This document shows positions 18,950-29,115 of a DNA stretch of 64,000 bases, piece after piece. The stretch is taken from NCBI GenBank assembly GCA_016839165.1, contig CP069300.1, positions 2,790,001-2,854,000 on the forward strand, in the 5' to 3' direction. Origin of the DNA: Bradyrhizobium sp. PSBB068 (GTDB lineage: Bacteria; Pseudomonadota; Alphaproteobacteria; Rhizobiales; Xanthobacteraceae). Within the stretch, counting starts at the first letter, position 1. Every line of letters begins with the position of its first letter. The position numbers and the translations under genes were made by a program. Under the pieces are notes generated by a model. That model saw only the letters and a list, made by a program, of their open reading frames with translations, did not search any database and was not told where the DNA came from.

Positions 18950-19630
18950 CTATGTGTTTCCGGTGATGAGGAGAAGGGCGTTGATTACATAGCCGGTCAG
19001 AGTTCGCAGTATCGTTGAAATAACATCAAGATTTAGGCCGATCTGCCTGCCGATCACCGGCAGCAGGATCAAGAGTCCGATCAGAATCAGCATGCCGTAA
19101 GGCTCCAGCCGGGCGAGCGGGATCGCCAGCGGTCGCGGCAGCAGCCCGACCGCGACCCTTCCGCCGTCCAGCGGCGGGATCGGCATCATGTTGAAGATCG
19201 CGAGCACGATGTTGATCAGGAACGCGTTTTTCAAATTGTCCGCGGTCCATTTTGCCGCATCTGCGGGAACCAATGGCAGCGCGTGGAATGCCAGCGCCGC
19301 TGCCATCGCCAGCAGGATGTTGGTGACCGGGCCGGCCAGCGCCACCCAGACCATGTCGAGCTTGGGATGGTTGAGCTTGCGGAAATTCACCGGCACCGGC
19401 TTGGCGTAGCCGAACAGGAACGGCGAATGCGCGAACAGCAGCATCGCCGGCAGGATCAGCGTGCCGAATGGGTCGATATGCTTCAGCGGGTTGAAGCTGA
19501 CCCGGCCGAGCTTCCAGGCGGTGTCGTCGCCGAGCCGGTGCGCGACAAAGCCGTGCGCCGCCTCATGAAACGTGATGGCGATGACCAGCGGCAGCACCCA
19601 GACGGAGACGTCGTAAAGCGAAATGTTCAA
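18950..19630 (-). CDS. site-2 protease family (M50) membrane metalloprotease
   Basis: Intramembrane zinc protease of 226 residues, group with the compact YwhC/Rip-like members that lack PDZ domains. The zinc motif is FHEAAHG (residues about 21-27) in the first membrane segment and the third ligand lies in NMMPIPPLDGGRV. Several hydrophobic segments match the family core. Substrate unknown; related proteins cleave anti-sigma factors or membrane-anchored regulators, and many small members are uncharacterised. Monocistronic as far as can be seen. Confidence 0.9.
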   Translation of the reverse strand: MNISLYDVSVWVLPLVIAITFHEAAHGFVAHRLGDDTAWKLGRVSFNPLKHIDPFGTLILPAMLLFAHSPFLFGYAKPVPVNFRKLNHPKLDMVWVALAGPVTNILLAMAAALAFHALPLVPADAAKWTADNLKNAFLINIVLAIFNMMPIPPLDGGRVAVGLLPRPLAIPLARLEPYGMLILIGLLILLPVIGRQIGLNLDVISTILRTLTGYVINALLLITGNT

Positions 19631-19716
19631 TGGCGTGCCGCCTCGGATTCGCAGGGACCCGAGGTCAGGCTAGCACGGATTTGCTGAAGTCTTGGCTGGC
19701 GAGCGTTGCCCGCAGA

Positions 19717-20631
19717 TCAGTGCGCGTCGGGTGCGACCGCGGGTCCGGTCGCGTGTGCCCGTTGCGGCTGGGTGGTCGCGATCCAGATTCCGGCGAACAC
19801 GGTGACGATGCCGGCCATCAGATTCCAGCTCAGCGGCTCGCCGAGCAGGGCTGCGCCGACCAGCGAGGCTGCAATCGGATTGACGGTGACCGAGATCGCC
19901 ACCCGGGTCGGCGTCGTCCGTTCCAGCGCGAACGCCCACAGATAGAAAGTCAGCGCCGCGCCGAAAGCACCGAGATAGGTCGCGCCGAACCATTGCGGCG
20001 CGCCGAACTCCGCGACCGGCGCAAAGCTGCCGCGCAGCAGCGAGGCCGTTATCAGGACCACTGCACCAGCCGCCATGGCGAGCGTCGTGAACGGGATCGG
20101 GCCGGAGCGACGGATGAAGGGTTTCGACCAGATGCTGTAGAGCGCCATGCACAGCGCGGCCGCGACCATCAACAGATCGCCGCGCCAGGCATCCGGTGGT
20201 GCCGTGGCGAGGCCGGAGAGCAGCGCCATCGCGACGCCGAGGATCGTGACCAGGACGCCTACGGTCTTGCGCGCGGTGAGCGGCTCGATGCCGAGCGCCG
20301 CGCCGACCAGCATGGTCAGCAGCGGCAGGGTCGAGAGCGCGAGTGCGCCGCGCGCCGCGGTCGTGAAGATCAGCGAGGCGTTGAACAGGATCGGAAACGC
20401 CGCGAAGAACAGCAGGCCGAGGCCGGCGACGCCGGGCCAGTCGCGCCGCGGCGGCCAGCTTCCACGATGCAGCAGCGCCAGCGGCAGCAGCAGCAGCACG
20501 CCGATGCCGAAACGGAATGCGCCGATCGCCAGCGGATCGATCGCGCCGACCAGGAACCGCGTCGCCCCGATCGAGGTTCCACCGATCGCACTCGACAGCA
20601 CCGCAGCCAGCACCCCCCAGATTTCGCCCAT
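19717..20631 (-). CDS. EamA/DMT family transporter
   Basis: Ten-TM metabolite exporter made of two EamA repeats (GEIWGVLAAVLSSAIGGTSIGATRF... and WRGDLLMVAAALCMALYSIWSKPF...). Start set at ATG 20631, where the first membrane segment begins and a G-rich stretch precedes; an ATG at 20685 would add a poor 18-residue leader. Divergent from a LysR regulator across about 90 bases that contain an ATTTG-N6-CAAAT dyad, so the regulator probably controls it. Unrelated in sequence detail to the exporter at 14.9-15.8 kb. Confidence 0.87.
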   Translation of the reverse strand: MGEIWGVLAAVLSSAIGGTSIGATRFLVGAIDPLAIGAFRFGIGVLLLLPLALLHRGSWPPRRDWPGVAGLGLLFFAAFPILFNASLIFTTAARGALALSTLPLLTMLVGAALGIEPLTARKTVGVLVTILGVAMALLSGLATAPPDAWRGDLLMVAAALCMALYSIWSKPFIRRSGPIPFTTLAMAAGAVVLITASLLRGSFAPVAEFGAPQWFGATYLGAFGAALTFYLWAFALERTTPTRVAISVTVNPIAASLVGAALLGEPLSWNLMAGIVTVFAGIWIATTQPQRAHATGPAVAPDAH

Positions 20632-20697
20632 CCCGCTCGATCCCCCTGTTTTGCTTGCGCAATCTAGGGACGAGGGCATAATCATGGAATGGAATAT

Positions 20698-20713
20698 ATT
20701 TGATCGAGCAAAT
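20698..20713. promoter_or_regulatory. LysR-type dyad in divergent promoter region
   Basis: ATTTG-N6-CAAAT, a 16-base interrupted palindrome that fits the T-N11-A shape of LysR binding boxes. It lies 12 bases before the LysR start codon and 67 bases from the divergent EamA start, the usual place for a site that both autoregulates the LysR gene and controls the neighbour. Motif read by eye; short arms make chance occurrence possible. Confidence 0.4.
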
Positions 20714-20724
20714 CACATATCGTT

Positions 20725-21588
20725 ATGAGCACCCTGGACCCGGATCTCCTGCAGGCCTTTGTCGCGGTGGCGGACCATCGCTCCTTCACCCGCGCGGCAT
20801 CGGCGCTGGACCGGACCCAATCCGCCGTCAGCATGCAGGTGAAGCGGCTGGAAGAACGGCTGCAGGCCGAGCTGTTTCACCGCAGCACCTCCAGCGTCGA
20901 CCTCAGTGCGGCCGGCGAAGGGCTGCTCGGTTATGCCCGCCGGATTCTCAGCCTCAACGCCGAGGCGATCGGCCGGGTGCGCGCGCACGGCACCGACGGG
21001 CGGGTCCGTCTTGGCGTGATGGACGACTACGGGACCTTGATCGTGCCGCCGCTGCTCAAGGATTTCACCGCCAACTATCCGCTGATCCATGTCGAGATGG
21101 AGACCGGGCTGACGTCGTCGATGACGGACCGGCTCGGCGAAGCCTACGACCTCGTGATCGCGATGCACCCCGAGGGGCGCGGCGAGGGCGAGTTGCTGCG
21201 CACCGAGCAGGCGGTGTGGGCCGCCAGCGCGGCGCATCGTGTCGAGCAGCTCGATCCGCTGCCGGTCGCGCTGTATCCGCAGGGCTGCCTGTTCAGGGCC
21301 TGGGCGATGCAGGCACTCGACGAGGCCGACCGGCCGTGGCGGCTCGCCTTTGTCAGCCACAGCCTGGCCGCGGTCGAGGCGATTGCGGCACAGGGCCTTG
21401 CGGTGACCGTGGTCAAGTCGGGCACGTTTCCGCCTGCGCTGCGGCGCCTGACGTCGCGCGACGGCTTGCCGCGACTGCCGCGTGCGGAGATCCGGCTGCA
21501 CCGCGCGCGAGACCTGTCGCGCGCGGCATCACTATTGGCAGATCACCTGGTCGCCGCGCTCCGCCAGCAAGCGAAGCGCGCGAGTTAG
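20725..21588 (+). CDS. LysR family transcriptional regulator
   Basis: 287 residues. The N-terminal winged helix (LLQAFVAVADHRSFTRAASALDRTQSAVSMQVKRLEERLQAELF) is canonical, and an effector-binding domain follows (VRLGVMDDYGTLIVPPLLKDF...). The effector domain looks like the group that controls exporters or aromatic metabolism, but the ligand cannot be named. Divergent from the EamA exporter. Its stop codon overlaps the stop of the convergent SDR gene by four bases, so the two units meet without a spacer. Confidence 0.9.
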   Translation: MSTLDPDLLQAFVAVADHRSFTRAASALDRTQSAVSMQVKRLEERLQAELFHRSTSSVDLSAAGEGLLGYARRILSLNAEAIGRVRAHGTDGRVRLGVMDDYGTLIVPPLLKDFTANYPLIHVEMETGLTSSMTDRLGEAYDLVIAMHPEGRGEGELLRTEQAVWAASAAHRVEQLDPLPVALYPQGCLFRAWAMQALDEADRPWRLAFVSHSLAAVEAIAAQGLAVTVVKSGTFPPALRRLTSRDGLPRLPRAEIRLHRARDLSRAASLLADHLVAALRQQAKRAS

Positions 21589-22331
21589 TACGTCGCGCGG
21601 CCGCCGGAGATGTCGAACACCGCGCCGGTCGAGAACGCGCAGTCTTCCGATGCCAGCCAGGCCACCATCGCGGCCAGCTCCTCGACCTGGACGAAGCGGG
21701 CTTTCGGAATCTTCGACAGCATGAAGTCGATATGCGCTTGCGTCATCTGGTCGAAGATCGCGGTCTTCGCCGCAGCCGGCGTCACCGCGTTGACCAGGAT
21801 GTCGTGCTGGGCGAGCTCCTTGCCGAGCGATTTGGTCAGCGCGATCAGGCCGGCCTTCGACGACGAATAATGCGCGGCGTTCGGATTGCCTTCCTTGCCG
21901 GCGATCGAGGCGATGTTGACGATGCGGCCGTACTTCTGGCCGATCATGGTCGGCACGACCGCCTTGCAACAGATGAAGGGACCCTCGAGATTGATGCGCA
22001 TCACCCGGCGCCAGTCGTCGAGATCGGTTTCCCAGACCGGCTTGTTGGCGCCGGTGATGCCGGCGTTGTTGACGAGGATGTCGATCTTGCCGAATGCCCT
22101 GAGCGTCTGATCGCGCGCGGCGTCGACCGCGGCGGGATCGGCGACGTCGGTCTTGATCGCGATCACGTTCTCGCCGATCGCCCGCGCGGTCTTCTCCGCC
22201 AGCGGCTGGTCGAAATCCCAGATTGCGACCTTGGCGCCGGATGCGACGAAGCGCTCGGTAATGGCGCGGCCGAACCCCTGCGCACCGCCGGTGACCACGG
22301 CGCAGCGGCCGTCGAGATCGATCTTGTTCAT
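21585..22331 (-). CDS. SDR family oxidoreductase (sugar or sugar-acid dehydrogenase)
   Basis: Classical short-chain dehydrogenase of 248 residues: cofactor loop TGGAQGFG (about 14-21), NNAG (88-91), catalytic Ser near 142, Tyr155 and Lys159 in YSSSKA. Asp at the end of beta-2 (AIWDFD) predicts NAD rather than NADP. Starts at ATG 22331, 22 bases after the second SDR. Third gene of the IlvD-SDR-SDR unit, so a role in oxidising an aldose or deoxy-keto acid is inferred. The same frame is open upstream into the next gene but that extension is a shadow. Confidence 0.88.
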   Translation of the reverse strand: MNKIDLDGRCAVVTGGAQGFGRAITERFVASGAKVAIWDFDQPLAEKTARAIGENVIAIKTDVADPAAVDAARDQTLRAFGKIDILVNNAGITGANKPVWETDLDDWRRVMRINLEGPFICCKAVVPTMIGQKYGRIVNIASIAGKEGNPNAAHYSSSKAGLIALTKSLGKELAQHDILVNAVTPAAAKTAIFDQMTQAHIDFMLSKIPKARFVQVEELAAMVAWLASEDCAFSTGAVFDISGGRATY

Positions 22332-22353
22332 GCTGAATGCCTTTGCGTGCCTG

Positions 22354-23085
22354 TCAGAGCATGAAGCCGCCGTCGACGACCATGTCGACACCGGTGGTGA
22401 AGGCGGCTTCGTCACTCGCAAGATACACCGCCATGGCTGCGATCTCCTCGGCGGTGCCGAGCCGGCCCATCTTCTGGCGGGCGACGAACTTCTCGCGTCC
22501 GTCCGGGCCGGCGGCAGCCGCGCGCTCCAGCATCGAGGGCGTCTCGACGGTGCCGGGACAGATCGCGTTGCAGCGGATGCCCTGGGTGATGAAGTCGAGC
22601 GCGACCGCGCGCGTGAGCAGCGAAACCGCCGCCTTCGACGCGCTGTAGACGTAGCGATTGGCCGGCGGCCGCAACGCCGCGCAGGACGAAATGTTGACGA
22701 TGTTGCCGCCGCCGCCTGCCAGCATCGCAGGCAGAAACGCCTTGATGGTTCGGTGCATGGATTTGACGTTGAGATCGAACGAGAAGTCGAAGTCTTCGTC
22801 GGAGCACTCCAGAATGGTGCCGTGATGCACGAAGCCAGCAGCATTGAGCAGGATGTCGATCTTGCCAACGCGCTTGGCGAAGCTGTTGACGTCGGCCGTG
22901 CTGCGAACGTCGAGCCGCGCGGTCTCGGCGATGCCGTCCTTGCCCAGCGTGGCGATGCCGCTCTCATTGATGTCGGTGGCGATCACGGTCGCGCCTTCGC
23001 GCGCGAATGCGATCGCGCATGCGCGCCCGATGCCGGCCGCCGCGGCGGTGACCACGGCGCGTTTGCCCTTCAGTCTGTCTGACAT
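22354..23085 (-). CDS. SDR family oxidoreductase (DHRS6 / 2-keto-3-deoxy-fuconate dehydrogenase-like)
   Basis: 243-residue short-chain dehydrogenase. The sequence IDILLNAAGFVHHGTILECSDEDFDFSFDLNVKSM and RCNAICPGTVETPS follow the DHRS6/BDH2 branch, which includes bacterial 2-keto-3-deoxy-L-fuconate dehydrogenases. Cofactor loop AAAAGIG, Tyr147 and Lys151 (YSASKA) are intact; ATDIN predicts NAD. GGGAGAGAG precedes the ATG. Separated from the dehydratase by a 96-bp palindromic repeat but probably in the same operon. A step oxidising a 2-keto-3-deoxy sugar acid is a reasonable, unproven guess. Confidence 0.88.
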   Translation of the reverse strand: MSDRLKGKRAVVTAAAAGIGRACAIAFAREGATVIATDINESGIATLGKDGIAETARLDVRSTADVNSFAKRVGKIDILLNAAGFVHHGTILECSDEDFDFSFDLNVKSMHRTIKAFLPAMLAGGGGNIVNISSCAALRPPANRYVYSASKAAVSLLTRAVALDFITQGIRCNAICPGTVETPSMLERAAAAGPDGREKFVARQKMGRLGTAEEIAAMAVYLASDEAAFTTGVDMVVDGGFML

Positions 23086-23108
23086 TTGTCTCTCTCCCGG
23101 TTTCTCGG

Positions 23109-23204
23109 GTCATTCCGGGACGCGCGCAGCGCGGGCCCGGAATCCATACTCCCGATCGTGGTTATGGATTCCGGGGTCAGCCCTGCGGGCTGCCCCGGAA
23201 TGAC
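23109..23204. repeat. 96-bp palindromic intergenic repeat, copy 1
   Basis: Begins GTCATTCCGGGACGCGCGCA and ends GCTGCCCCGGAATGAC, so the ends pair; an inner pair CCGGAATCCATA/TATGGATTCCGG forms a second stem. A second copy of equal length is at 39221-39316 with about ten substitutions, several of them in the terminal loop. This copy lies inside an operon, between the dehydratase and the second SDR gene, where the folded RNA could affect message stability. Confidence 0.85.
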
Positions 23205-23213
23205 GGTGATGCT

Positions 23214-25052
23214 CTAGTGATTGTCCCGCGCCACGCCGACCTTGCCGGCAATGTCGTGGTAACGTGTCGCGAGCTCGAGGCAGGCGCCGGTGGCGTGCTG
23301 GCCGACGGTCTGGCGGTAGAGCTCCTGCCACGGCGTCTGGTTGGCCGGGTGCGGGAAGCCGCCCTTGGCCTTCAGCTCGGCGCGGCGGGTGCGCAGCTCA
23401 TCTTCCGAGGTCATGATGTTGGCGCTGCCCTTGTTGAGGTCGATGCGCACCTTGTCGCCGCTCCTCAGGATCGCGAGCCCGCCATCGGCGGCGGCCTCCG
23501 GCGAGGCGTTGAGGATCGAGGGCGAGCCCGAGGTGCCGGACTGCCGGCCGTCGCCGATGCAGGGCAGGGACAGGATGCCGCGTTTGATCAGCGCGGCCGG
23601 CGGCTGCATGTTCACCACTTCGGCGCCGCCGGGATAGCCGATCGGGCCGGTGCCGCGAATGAACAGGATGCAGTGCTCGTCGATGTCGAGCGCGGGATCC
23701 TCGATCCGCGCGTGATAATCCTCCGGGCCCTCGAACACGACGGCGCGGCCCTCGAAGGCGTTGAGGTCCTTCGGGTTGGACAGATAACGGTCGCGGAATT
23801 CCTTCGAGATCACGCTGGTCTTCATGATCGCGGAATCAAACAGATTGCCGCGCAGCACGATGAAGCCGGCGTCCTTCACCAGCGGCTTGTCGTAGCCCCA
23901 GATCACGTCGCCATCGGGCTGCGGCGCTTCCTTGCAATTCTCACCCATGGTGCGGCCGTTGACGGTGAGGGCGCCTTCATGGATGCGCTTGTGCTTGATC
24001 AGCTCGCGCACGACAGACGGTACGCCGCCGGCGCGGTGGTACTCCTCGCCGAGATAGAAGCCGGCCGGCTGCATGTTCACCAGCAGCGGAATGTCATGTC
24101 CGTATTTCTGCCAGTCGTCGATCGACAGCTCGACGCCGACATGGCGCGCCAGCGCATTGATGTGGATCGGCGCGTTGGTCGAACCGCCGATCGCGGAGTT
24201 GACCACGATGCAGTTCTCGAACGCTTCGCGGGTCAGGAAGTCCGACGGCTTGAGGTCTTCCCAGACCATGTCGACGATGCGCTTGCCGGTCTCGTAGGCG
24301 ATCTGGCCACGCTCGCGATAGGGCGCCGGGATCGCCGCGCAGCCCGGCAGCGAGAAGCCGAGTGCCTCGGCCAGCGAGTTCATCGTGGAGGCGGTGCCCA
24401 TCGTGTTGCAGTGGCCGACCGAGGGCGCCGAGGAGGCCACGATCTCGAGGAACTGCTCATAGTCGATCTCGCCCGCGGCGAGCCGCTCGCGCGCCTTCCA
24501 CACCACGGTGCCGGAGCCGGTGCGCTGGCCTTCGTGCCAGCCATTCAGCATCGGGCCGCCCGACAGCACGATCGCCGGCAGGTTCACGGTCGCAGCCGCC
24601 ATCATGCAGGCCGGCGTGGTCTTGTCGCAGCCGGTGGTCAGCACCACGCCATCGAGCGGATAGCCGAACAGGATCTCGACGAGGCCGAGATAGGCGAGGT
24701 TGCGGTCGAGCGCCGCGGTCGGGCGCTTGCCGGTCTCCTGGATCGGATGGGTCGGAAACTCCATCGCGATGCCGCCGGTGGCGCGGATGCCCTCGCGAAC
24801 GCGGTGGGCGAGCTCGAGGTGATGCCGGTTGCAGGGCGACAGGTCATTGCCGGTCTGTGCGATGCCGATGATAGGCTTGCCCGACTGCAATTCCTCGCGG
24901 GTCAGGCCGTAATTGAGGTAGCGCTCGAGATAGAGCGCGGTCATGCCCGGATTGTGCGGGTTGTCGAACCATTCCTGCGAGCGGAGCCGGCGGCCCTTGC
25001 CCTTTGTGGTCTCGCCTGCGGCGCTGTGCCCGTTGGTGTGGGGTTTTGTCAT
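23214..25052 (-). CDS. IlvD/Edd family dehydratase (sugar-acid dehydratase type)
   Basis: Iron-sulfur and Mg-dependent dehydratase of 612 residues, the length of the aldonate group (L-arabinonate, D-xylonate, galactonate dehydratases) and slightly longer than IlvD. Cluster cysteines are visible at about 74 (DLSPCNRHH), 142 ([10 protein letters not shown]) and 215 (VGHCNTMGT), and the CDK motif supplies the Mg-binding residues. Start ATG 25052 is preceded by GGGAGAG; the ATG at 25088 has no such site. First gene of the unit leading into two SDRs, with a LacI-type operator 151 bases upstream. Exact substrate cannot be told from sequence; it should form a 2-keto-3-deoxy acid. Confidence 0.9.
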   Translation of the reverse strand: MTKPHTNGHSAAGETTKGKGRRLRSQEWFDNPHNPGMTALYLERYLNYGLTREELQSGKPIIGIAQTGNDLSPCNRHHLELAHRVREGIRATGGIAMEFPTHPIQETGKRPTAALDRNLAYLGLVEILFGYPLDGVVLTTGCDKTTPACMMAAATVNLPAIVLSGGPMLNGWHEGQRTGSGTVVWKARERLAAGEIDYEQFLEIVASSAPSVGHCNTMGTASTMNSLAEALGFSLPGCAAIPAPYRERGQIAYETGKRIVDMVWEDLKPSDFLTREAFENCIVVNSAIGGSTNAPIHINALARHVGVELSIDDWQKYGHDIPLLVNMQPAGFYLGEEYHRAGGVPSVVRELIKHKRIHEGALTVNGRTMGENCKEAPQPDGDVIWGYDKPLVKDAGFIVLRGNLFDSAIMKTSVISKEFRDRYLSNPKDLNAFEGRAVVFEGPEDYHARIEDPALDIDEHCILFIRGTGPIGYPGGAEVVNMQPPAALIKRGILSLPCIGDGRQSGTSGSPSILNASPEAAADGGLAILRSGDKVRIDLNKGSANIMTSEDELRTRRAELKAKGGFPHPANQTPWQELYRQTVGQHATGACLELATRYHDIAGKVGVARDNH

Positions 25053-25202
25053 TGGTCTCTCCCGCAATGCAAATCTTGCTGGGCCCATTCAAGGGCTCTG
25101 GTTCAACGTTGTTCTACCTTGCGCAAATCGTCGGGCATTACAAACCCAGGCGATCACGCACAGGTGTTTCGATGGATGGATTGGACCTTAGTTGAAGGCG
25201 CT

Positions 25203-25216
25203 TGGTTGCGCTATCA
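25203..25216. promoter_or_regulatory. LacI-family operator upstream of the dehydratase unit
   Basis: TGGTTGCGCTATCA. Its reverse complement (TGATAGCGCAACCA) matches the operator at 26335-26348 (TGACAGCGCTACCA) at 12 of 14 positions, and both have the TG...CA ends and GCGC centre of LacI/GalR sites. It sits between the lacI-type gene and the dehydratase start, on the side expected for controlling the minus-strand unit. Two matching sites flanking one regulator gene make this a confident regulon call. Confidence 0.65.
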
Positions 25217-25263
25217 TTTTGTCATTTTTCGCGTCCTTGTGACGGGCTGGTATCGGGTGGATG

Positions 25264-26292
25264 TCAGCTGCGTCGCGCCGAGCTTTGCCGTTCCATGACA
25301 CTGAAGCCGAGATCGACGACGGACTCAGTGGGGCGGCGGCCTTCCAGCGTCTCCAGCACCATCATGGCAGCGTTTCTGCCCATTTCGTAGCGATTGGTGC
25401 GCACGCTGCTCAGCGTCGGCTCGCTCGAGGCCATGAATTCGAGGTCGTTGAAGCCGACGATCGCCATCTGCTCCGGCACCGTCATGTGGCGGCGCTTGCA
25501 TTCGAACAGCGCGCCGAGCGCCAAGTCGTCATTGACGCAGAACACCGCGTCGATGTCGGGTGCCTGGGCGAGCAGGTCGGCAAACAGCGTCCCGCCCAGC
25601 GTCACCGAGGTCGGTATCGCCGTGGTGACGATGAGCTGCGGATCGAACAGCGCGGCGTCCGTCATCGCGGCGCGATAGCCGTCGAGCCGCCGCTGCACCC
25701 GCGGATCCATTCGCGCGCCGAGGAAGCCGATGCGCCGGTAGCCCTGCGCAAGGAGGTGGGCGATCGCAGCTTTTGCTGCGTCAAAGTGCGAGAATCCGAT
25801 CATCATGTCGATCGGCGAGGGGCCGACCTCCATGATCTGCACGATCGGGCAGTCCACGGCCTCCATGACGCGGTGGGAATCGGCGGTCTGGTTGATGCCG
25901 GTAATGATCAGCCCAGCCGGCTTCTGTGCCAGAAATAGACGCAGCAGGCGCTCTTCCTGCAGGATGCTGTAGCGGGTGTTGGCGAGCTGAATGCTGTAGC
26001 GGCTGCCGTCGAGCGCGTCATAGATGCCGCGCAGTACGTCGGCGAACACGTTGTTGGTGAGCGACGGGATCAGGACACCGATCACCTCGGTACGCTGCGA
26101 CGCAAGCGCGCGTGCCGCGAGATTGGGCACGTAACCGAGTTCTTTTGCCGCACTCTCGACCCGGGCGCGCTTGCCGGCCGAAAGCGCGTCCGGATTCCTG
26201 AAGAAGCGCGAGGCCGTAATCGGACTGACGCCGGCGAGCTTCGCGACTTCGGCGAGCCGGATCTTGCCAGGCGTGATGCGCTTTCGGGCCAT
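25264..26292 (-). CDS. LacI family transcriptional regulator
   Basis: 342 residues: N-terminal helix-turn-helix and hinge (IRLAEVAKLAGVSPITASRFFRNPDALSAGKRARVESAAKELGYVPNLAARAL), then a periplasmic-binding-like sensor domain (VIGVLIPSLTNNVFADVLRGIYDAL..., GFNDLEFMASSEPTLSSVR). It resembles the GntR-of-E. coli/IdnR branch of LacI repressors, which sense gluconate-like acids or their products; that is consistent with the dehydratase, kinase and aldolase around it. Divergent from the ABC importer operon and flanked by two similar operators, so it likely represses both units. Confidence 0.92.
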   Translation of the reverse strand: MARKRITPGKIRLAEVAKLAGVSPITASRFFRNPDALSAGKRARVESAAKELGYVPNLAARALASQRTEVIGVLIPSLTNNVFADVLRGIYDALDGSRYSIQLANTRYSILQEERLLRLFLAQKPAGLIITGINQTADSHRVMEAVDCPIVQIMEVGPSPIDMMIGFSHFDAAKAAIAHLLAQGYRRIGFLGARMDPRVQRRLDGYRAAMTDAALFDPQLIVTTAIPTSVTLGGTLFADLLAQAPDIDAVFCVNDDLALGALFECKRRHMTVPEQMAIVGFNDLEFMASSEPTLSSVRTNRYEMGRNAAMMVLETLEGRRPTESVVDLGFSVMERQSSARRS

Positions 26293-26333
26293 TTGCCGCT
26301 CATATCACGACGTTCGTCGCAGACAAACCGATA

Positions 26334-26362
26334 TTGACAGCGCTACCAAGCGATTGCTAATC
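26334..26362 (+). promoter_or_regulatory. ABC-importer operon promoter with embedded LacI operator
   Basis: A consensus -35 TTGACA (26334-26339) is followed after 17 bases by CTAATC or after 18 by TAATCC as a weak -10. The LacI-type operator TGACAGCGCTACCA (26335-26348) overlaps the -35 and spacer, which predicts repression by exclusion of polymerase. The site is 43 bases from the lacI-type start, so autoregulation is likely too. Transcription would lead into the ATPase gene 137 bases downstream. Confidence 0.55.
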
Positions 26363-26498
26363 CAACGATTGCCAAAACCGGATAAACTGCGGACAATATC
26401 GTCAGTCCAACAGAGCCGCGCGCCCAGCGTGGCCGGAACAAAACAGAGCGGTGGCGGCACTCGTCGTACGTCGTCGGTAACTTGAGGGAGGGAAGTGG

Positions 26499-27566
<1,068 letters not shown>

Positions 27567-27685
27567 GCGATGCCGCGCCAGCACGCAGCGTCAGCGCATC
27601 CTGGTGACGAGACTATCGGCCTGCCGTTTTTCGGCGGGGCATGCGACGTCTGAAACGACAACCAAAAAACGGGAGAAAATTGCCA

Positions 27686-29008
27686 ATGTCGATTTTTAGT
27701 ACGGACCGCCGTTCGCTGCTCAAGGGCGGTGCGACCATGCTGGCTGCCGCGGCGACGATGTCGAGCGATCAGCTGCTCGGCTATGCCAAGGCCTGGGCGC
27801 AGACTTCGCAGTGGAAGCCGGAGCCGGGCGCCAAGATCAACCTGCTGCGCTGGAAGCGCTTCGTGGAAGCCGAGGACGTGGCCTTCATGAAGATCGTCGA
27901 CGCGTTCCAGAAGGCCAACAACGTCACGATCAACGTCTCCAACGAATCCTACGACGACATCCAGCCGAAGGCCTCGGTGGCGGCCAATACGGGGCAGGGC
28001 CTCGACATGGTCTGGGGCCTCTATTCGCTGCCCTTCCTGTTCCCGAGCAAGTGCGTCGACGTCACCGACGTCGCCGACTATCTCGGCAAGAAGTGCGGCG
28101 GCTGGGCCGATTCCGGCAAGGCGTACGGCATGCTGAACGGCAAGTGGATCGGCATTCCGGTCGCGGCCACCGGCGGCCTCGTCAACTATCGGGTCGCGGC
28201 CATGGAGAAGGCCGGCCACAAGGAATTCCCGAAGGACCTCGCCGGCTTTGCCGATCTGGTGAAGGGCATGAACAAGAACGGTACCCCGGCCGGCATGGCG
28301 CTCGGCCACGCCTCGGGCGACGCCAATGGCTGGCTGCACTGGGCGCTCTGGGCGCATGGCGGCAAGCTGATCGACAAGGACAACAAGGTCGTCGTCAACT
28401 CGCCGGAGACAGCGAAGTCGCTCGAATACGTCAAGGGCCTTTACGACAATTTCGTGCCGGGCACCGCGTCATGGAACGACAGCTCCAACAACAAAGCGTT
28501 CCTGGCCGGGCAGCTGCATCTGACCGTCAACGGCATTTCAATCTATGTCACGGCGAAGAAGGAAAATCCGCAGATCGCCGAGGACATGAACCACGCCCAT
28601 CTGCCGGCCGGGCTCGACGGTAAGACGCGCGAGTTGCATCTCGGCTTCCCGATCCTGATCTTCAGTTTCTCGAAATATCCGCAGACCTGCAAGGCGTTCA
28701 CGGCCTTTATGCTGGAGCCGGATCAGTTCAATCCGTGGATCGAGGCGGCGCAGGGTTACCTGTCGCACTTCCTGCTCGGCTACGACAAGAACCCGGTCTG
28801 GACCGCGGATCCGAAGACGACGCCGTATCAAAGCGTGGCGCAGACCGCGTCGACCCCGGCAGGCGAGGCGCAGATGAGCGAGAACGCCGCGGCTGCGATC
28901 GCCGATTTCGTCGTGGTCGACATGTTTGCGAACTATTGCACCGGTCGCGAGGATGTGAAGACCGCGATGGCTTCGGCCGAGCGCGCGGCCAAGCGTATCT
29001 TCCGCTGA
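27686..29008 (+). CDS. extracellular solute-binding protein of a CUT1 sugar importer
   Basis: Periplasmic sugar-binding protein of 440 residues (SBP_bac_1). The N-terminus TDRRSLLKGGATMLAAAATM carries a twin-arginine-like RRSLLK motif, suggesting export by Tat in folded form, with cleavage after AWAQ. Start ATG 27686 has GGGAG 11 bases upstream; an ATG 15 codons earlier would spoil the leader. The mature domain shows QPKASVAANTGQGLDMVWG and WNDSSNNKAFLAGQLHLTVNG. Ligand unknown, but genes around it indicate a sugar or sugar acid. Two strong hairpins follow its stop codon. Confidence 0.92.
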   Translation: MSIFSTDRRSLLKGGATMLAAAATMSSDQLLGYAKAWAQTSQWKPEPGAKINLLRWKRFVEAEDVAFMKIVDAFQKANNVTINVSNESYDDIQPKASVAANTGQGLDMVWGLYSLPFLFPSKCVDVTDVADYLGKKCGGWADSGKAYGMLNGKWIGIPVAATGGLVNYRVAAMEKAGHKEFPKDLAGFADLVKGMNKNGTPAGMALGHASGDANGWLHWALWAHGGKLIDKDNKVVVNSPETAKSLEYVKGLYDNFVPGTASWNDSSNNKAFLAGQLHLTVNGISIYVTAKKENPQIAEDMNHAHLPAGLDGKTRELHLGFPILIFSFSKYPQTCKAFTAFMLEPDQFNPWIEAAQGYLSHFLLGYDKNPVWTADPKTTPYQSVAQTASTPAGEAQMSENAAAAIADFVVVDMFANYCTGREDVKTAMASAERAAKRIFR

Positions 29009-29015
29009 GCGACGG

Positions 29016-29092
29016 CCGGCGCTGCAAAGCGCCGGTGATCGGAATTGCAGCAAACGGAAGCGACACCCGGTCTGGATTGGCCGGGTGTCGCT
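29016..29092 (+). terminator. tandem intercistronic hairpins after the binding-protein gene
   Basis: Two perfect stems: CCGGCGCT-GCAA-AGCGCCGG (29016-29035) with a four-base loop, and AGCGACACCCGG/CCGGGTGTCGCT (29059-29092) with a ten-base loop. Neither is followed by a T run, so they look like RNA-stabilising or attenuating structures rather than full terminators. Such stems after binding-protein genes raise the amount of that message relative to the permeases, as in malE-malF. Confidence 0.6.
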
Positions 29093-29115
29093 GTCCGGTT
29101 TGGAGTTGAGAGCGA

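Noticed and set aside
22332..22967. N-terminal extension of the first SDR gene through the second SDR gene
   Set aside because: The extension is in a non-coding frame of the second SDR; the conserved SDR N-terminus starts at 22331 with its own ATG.
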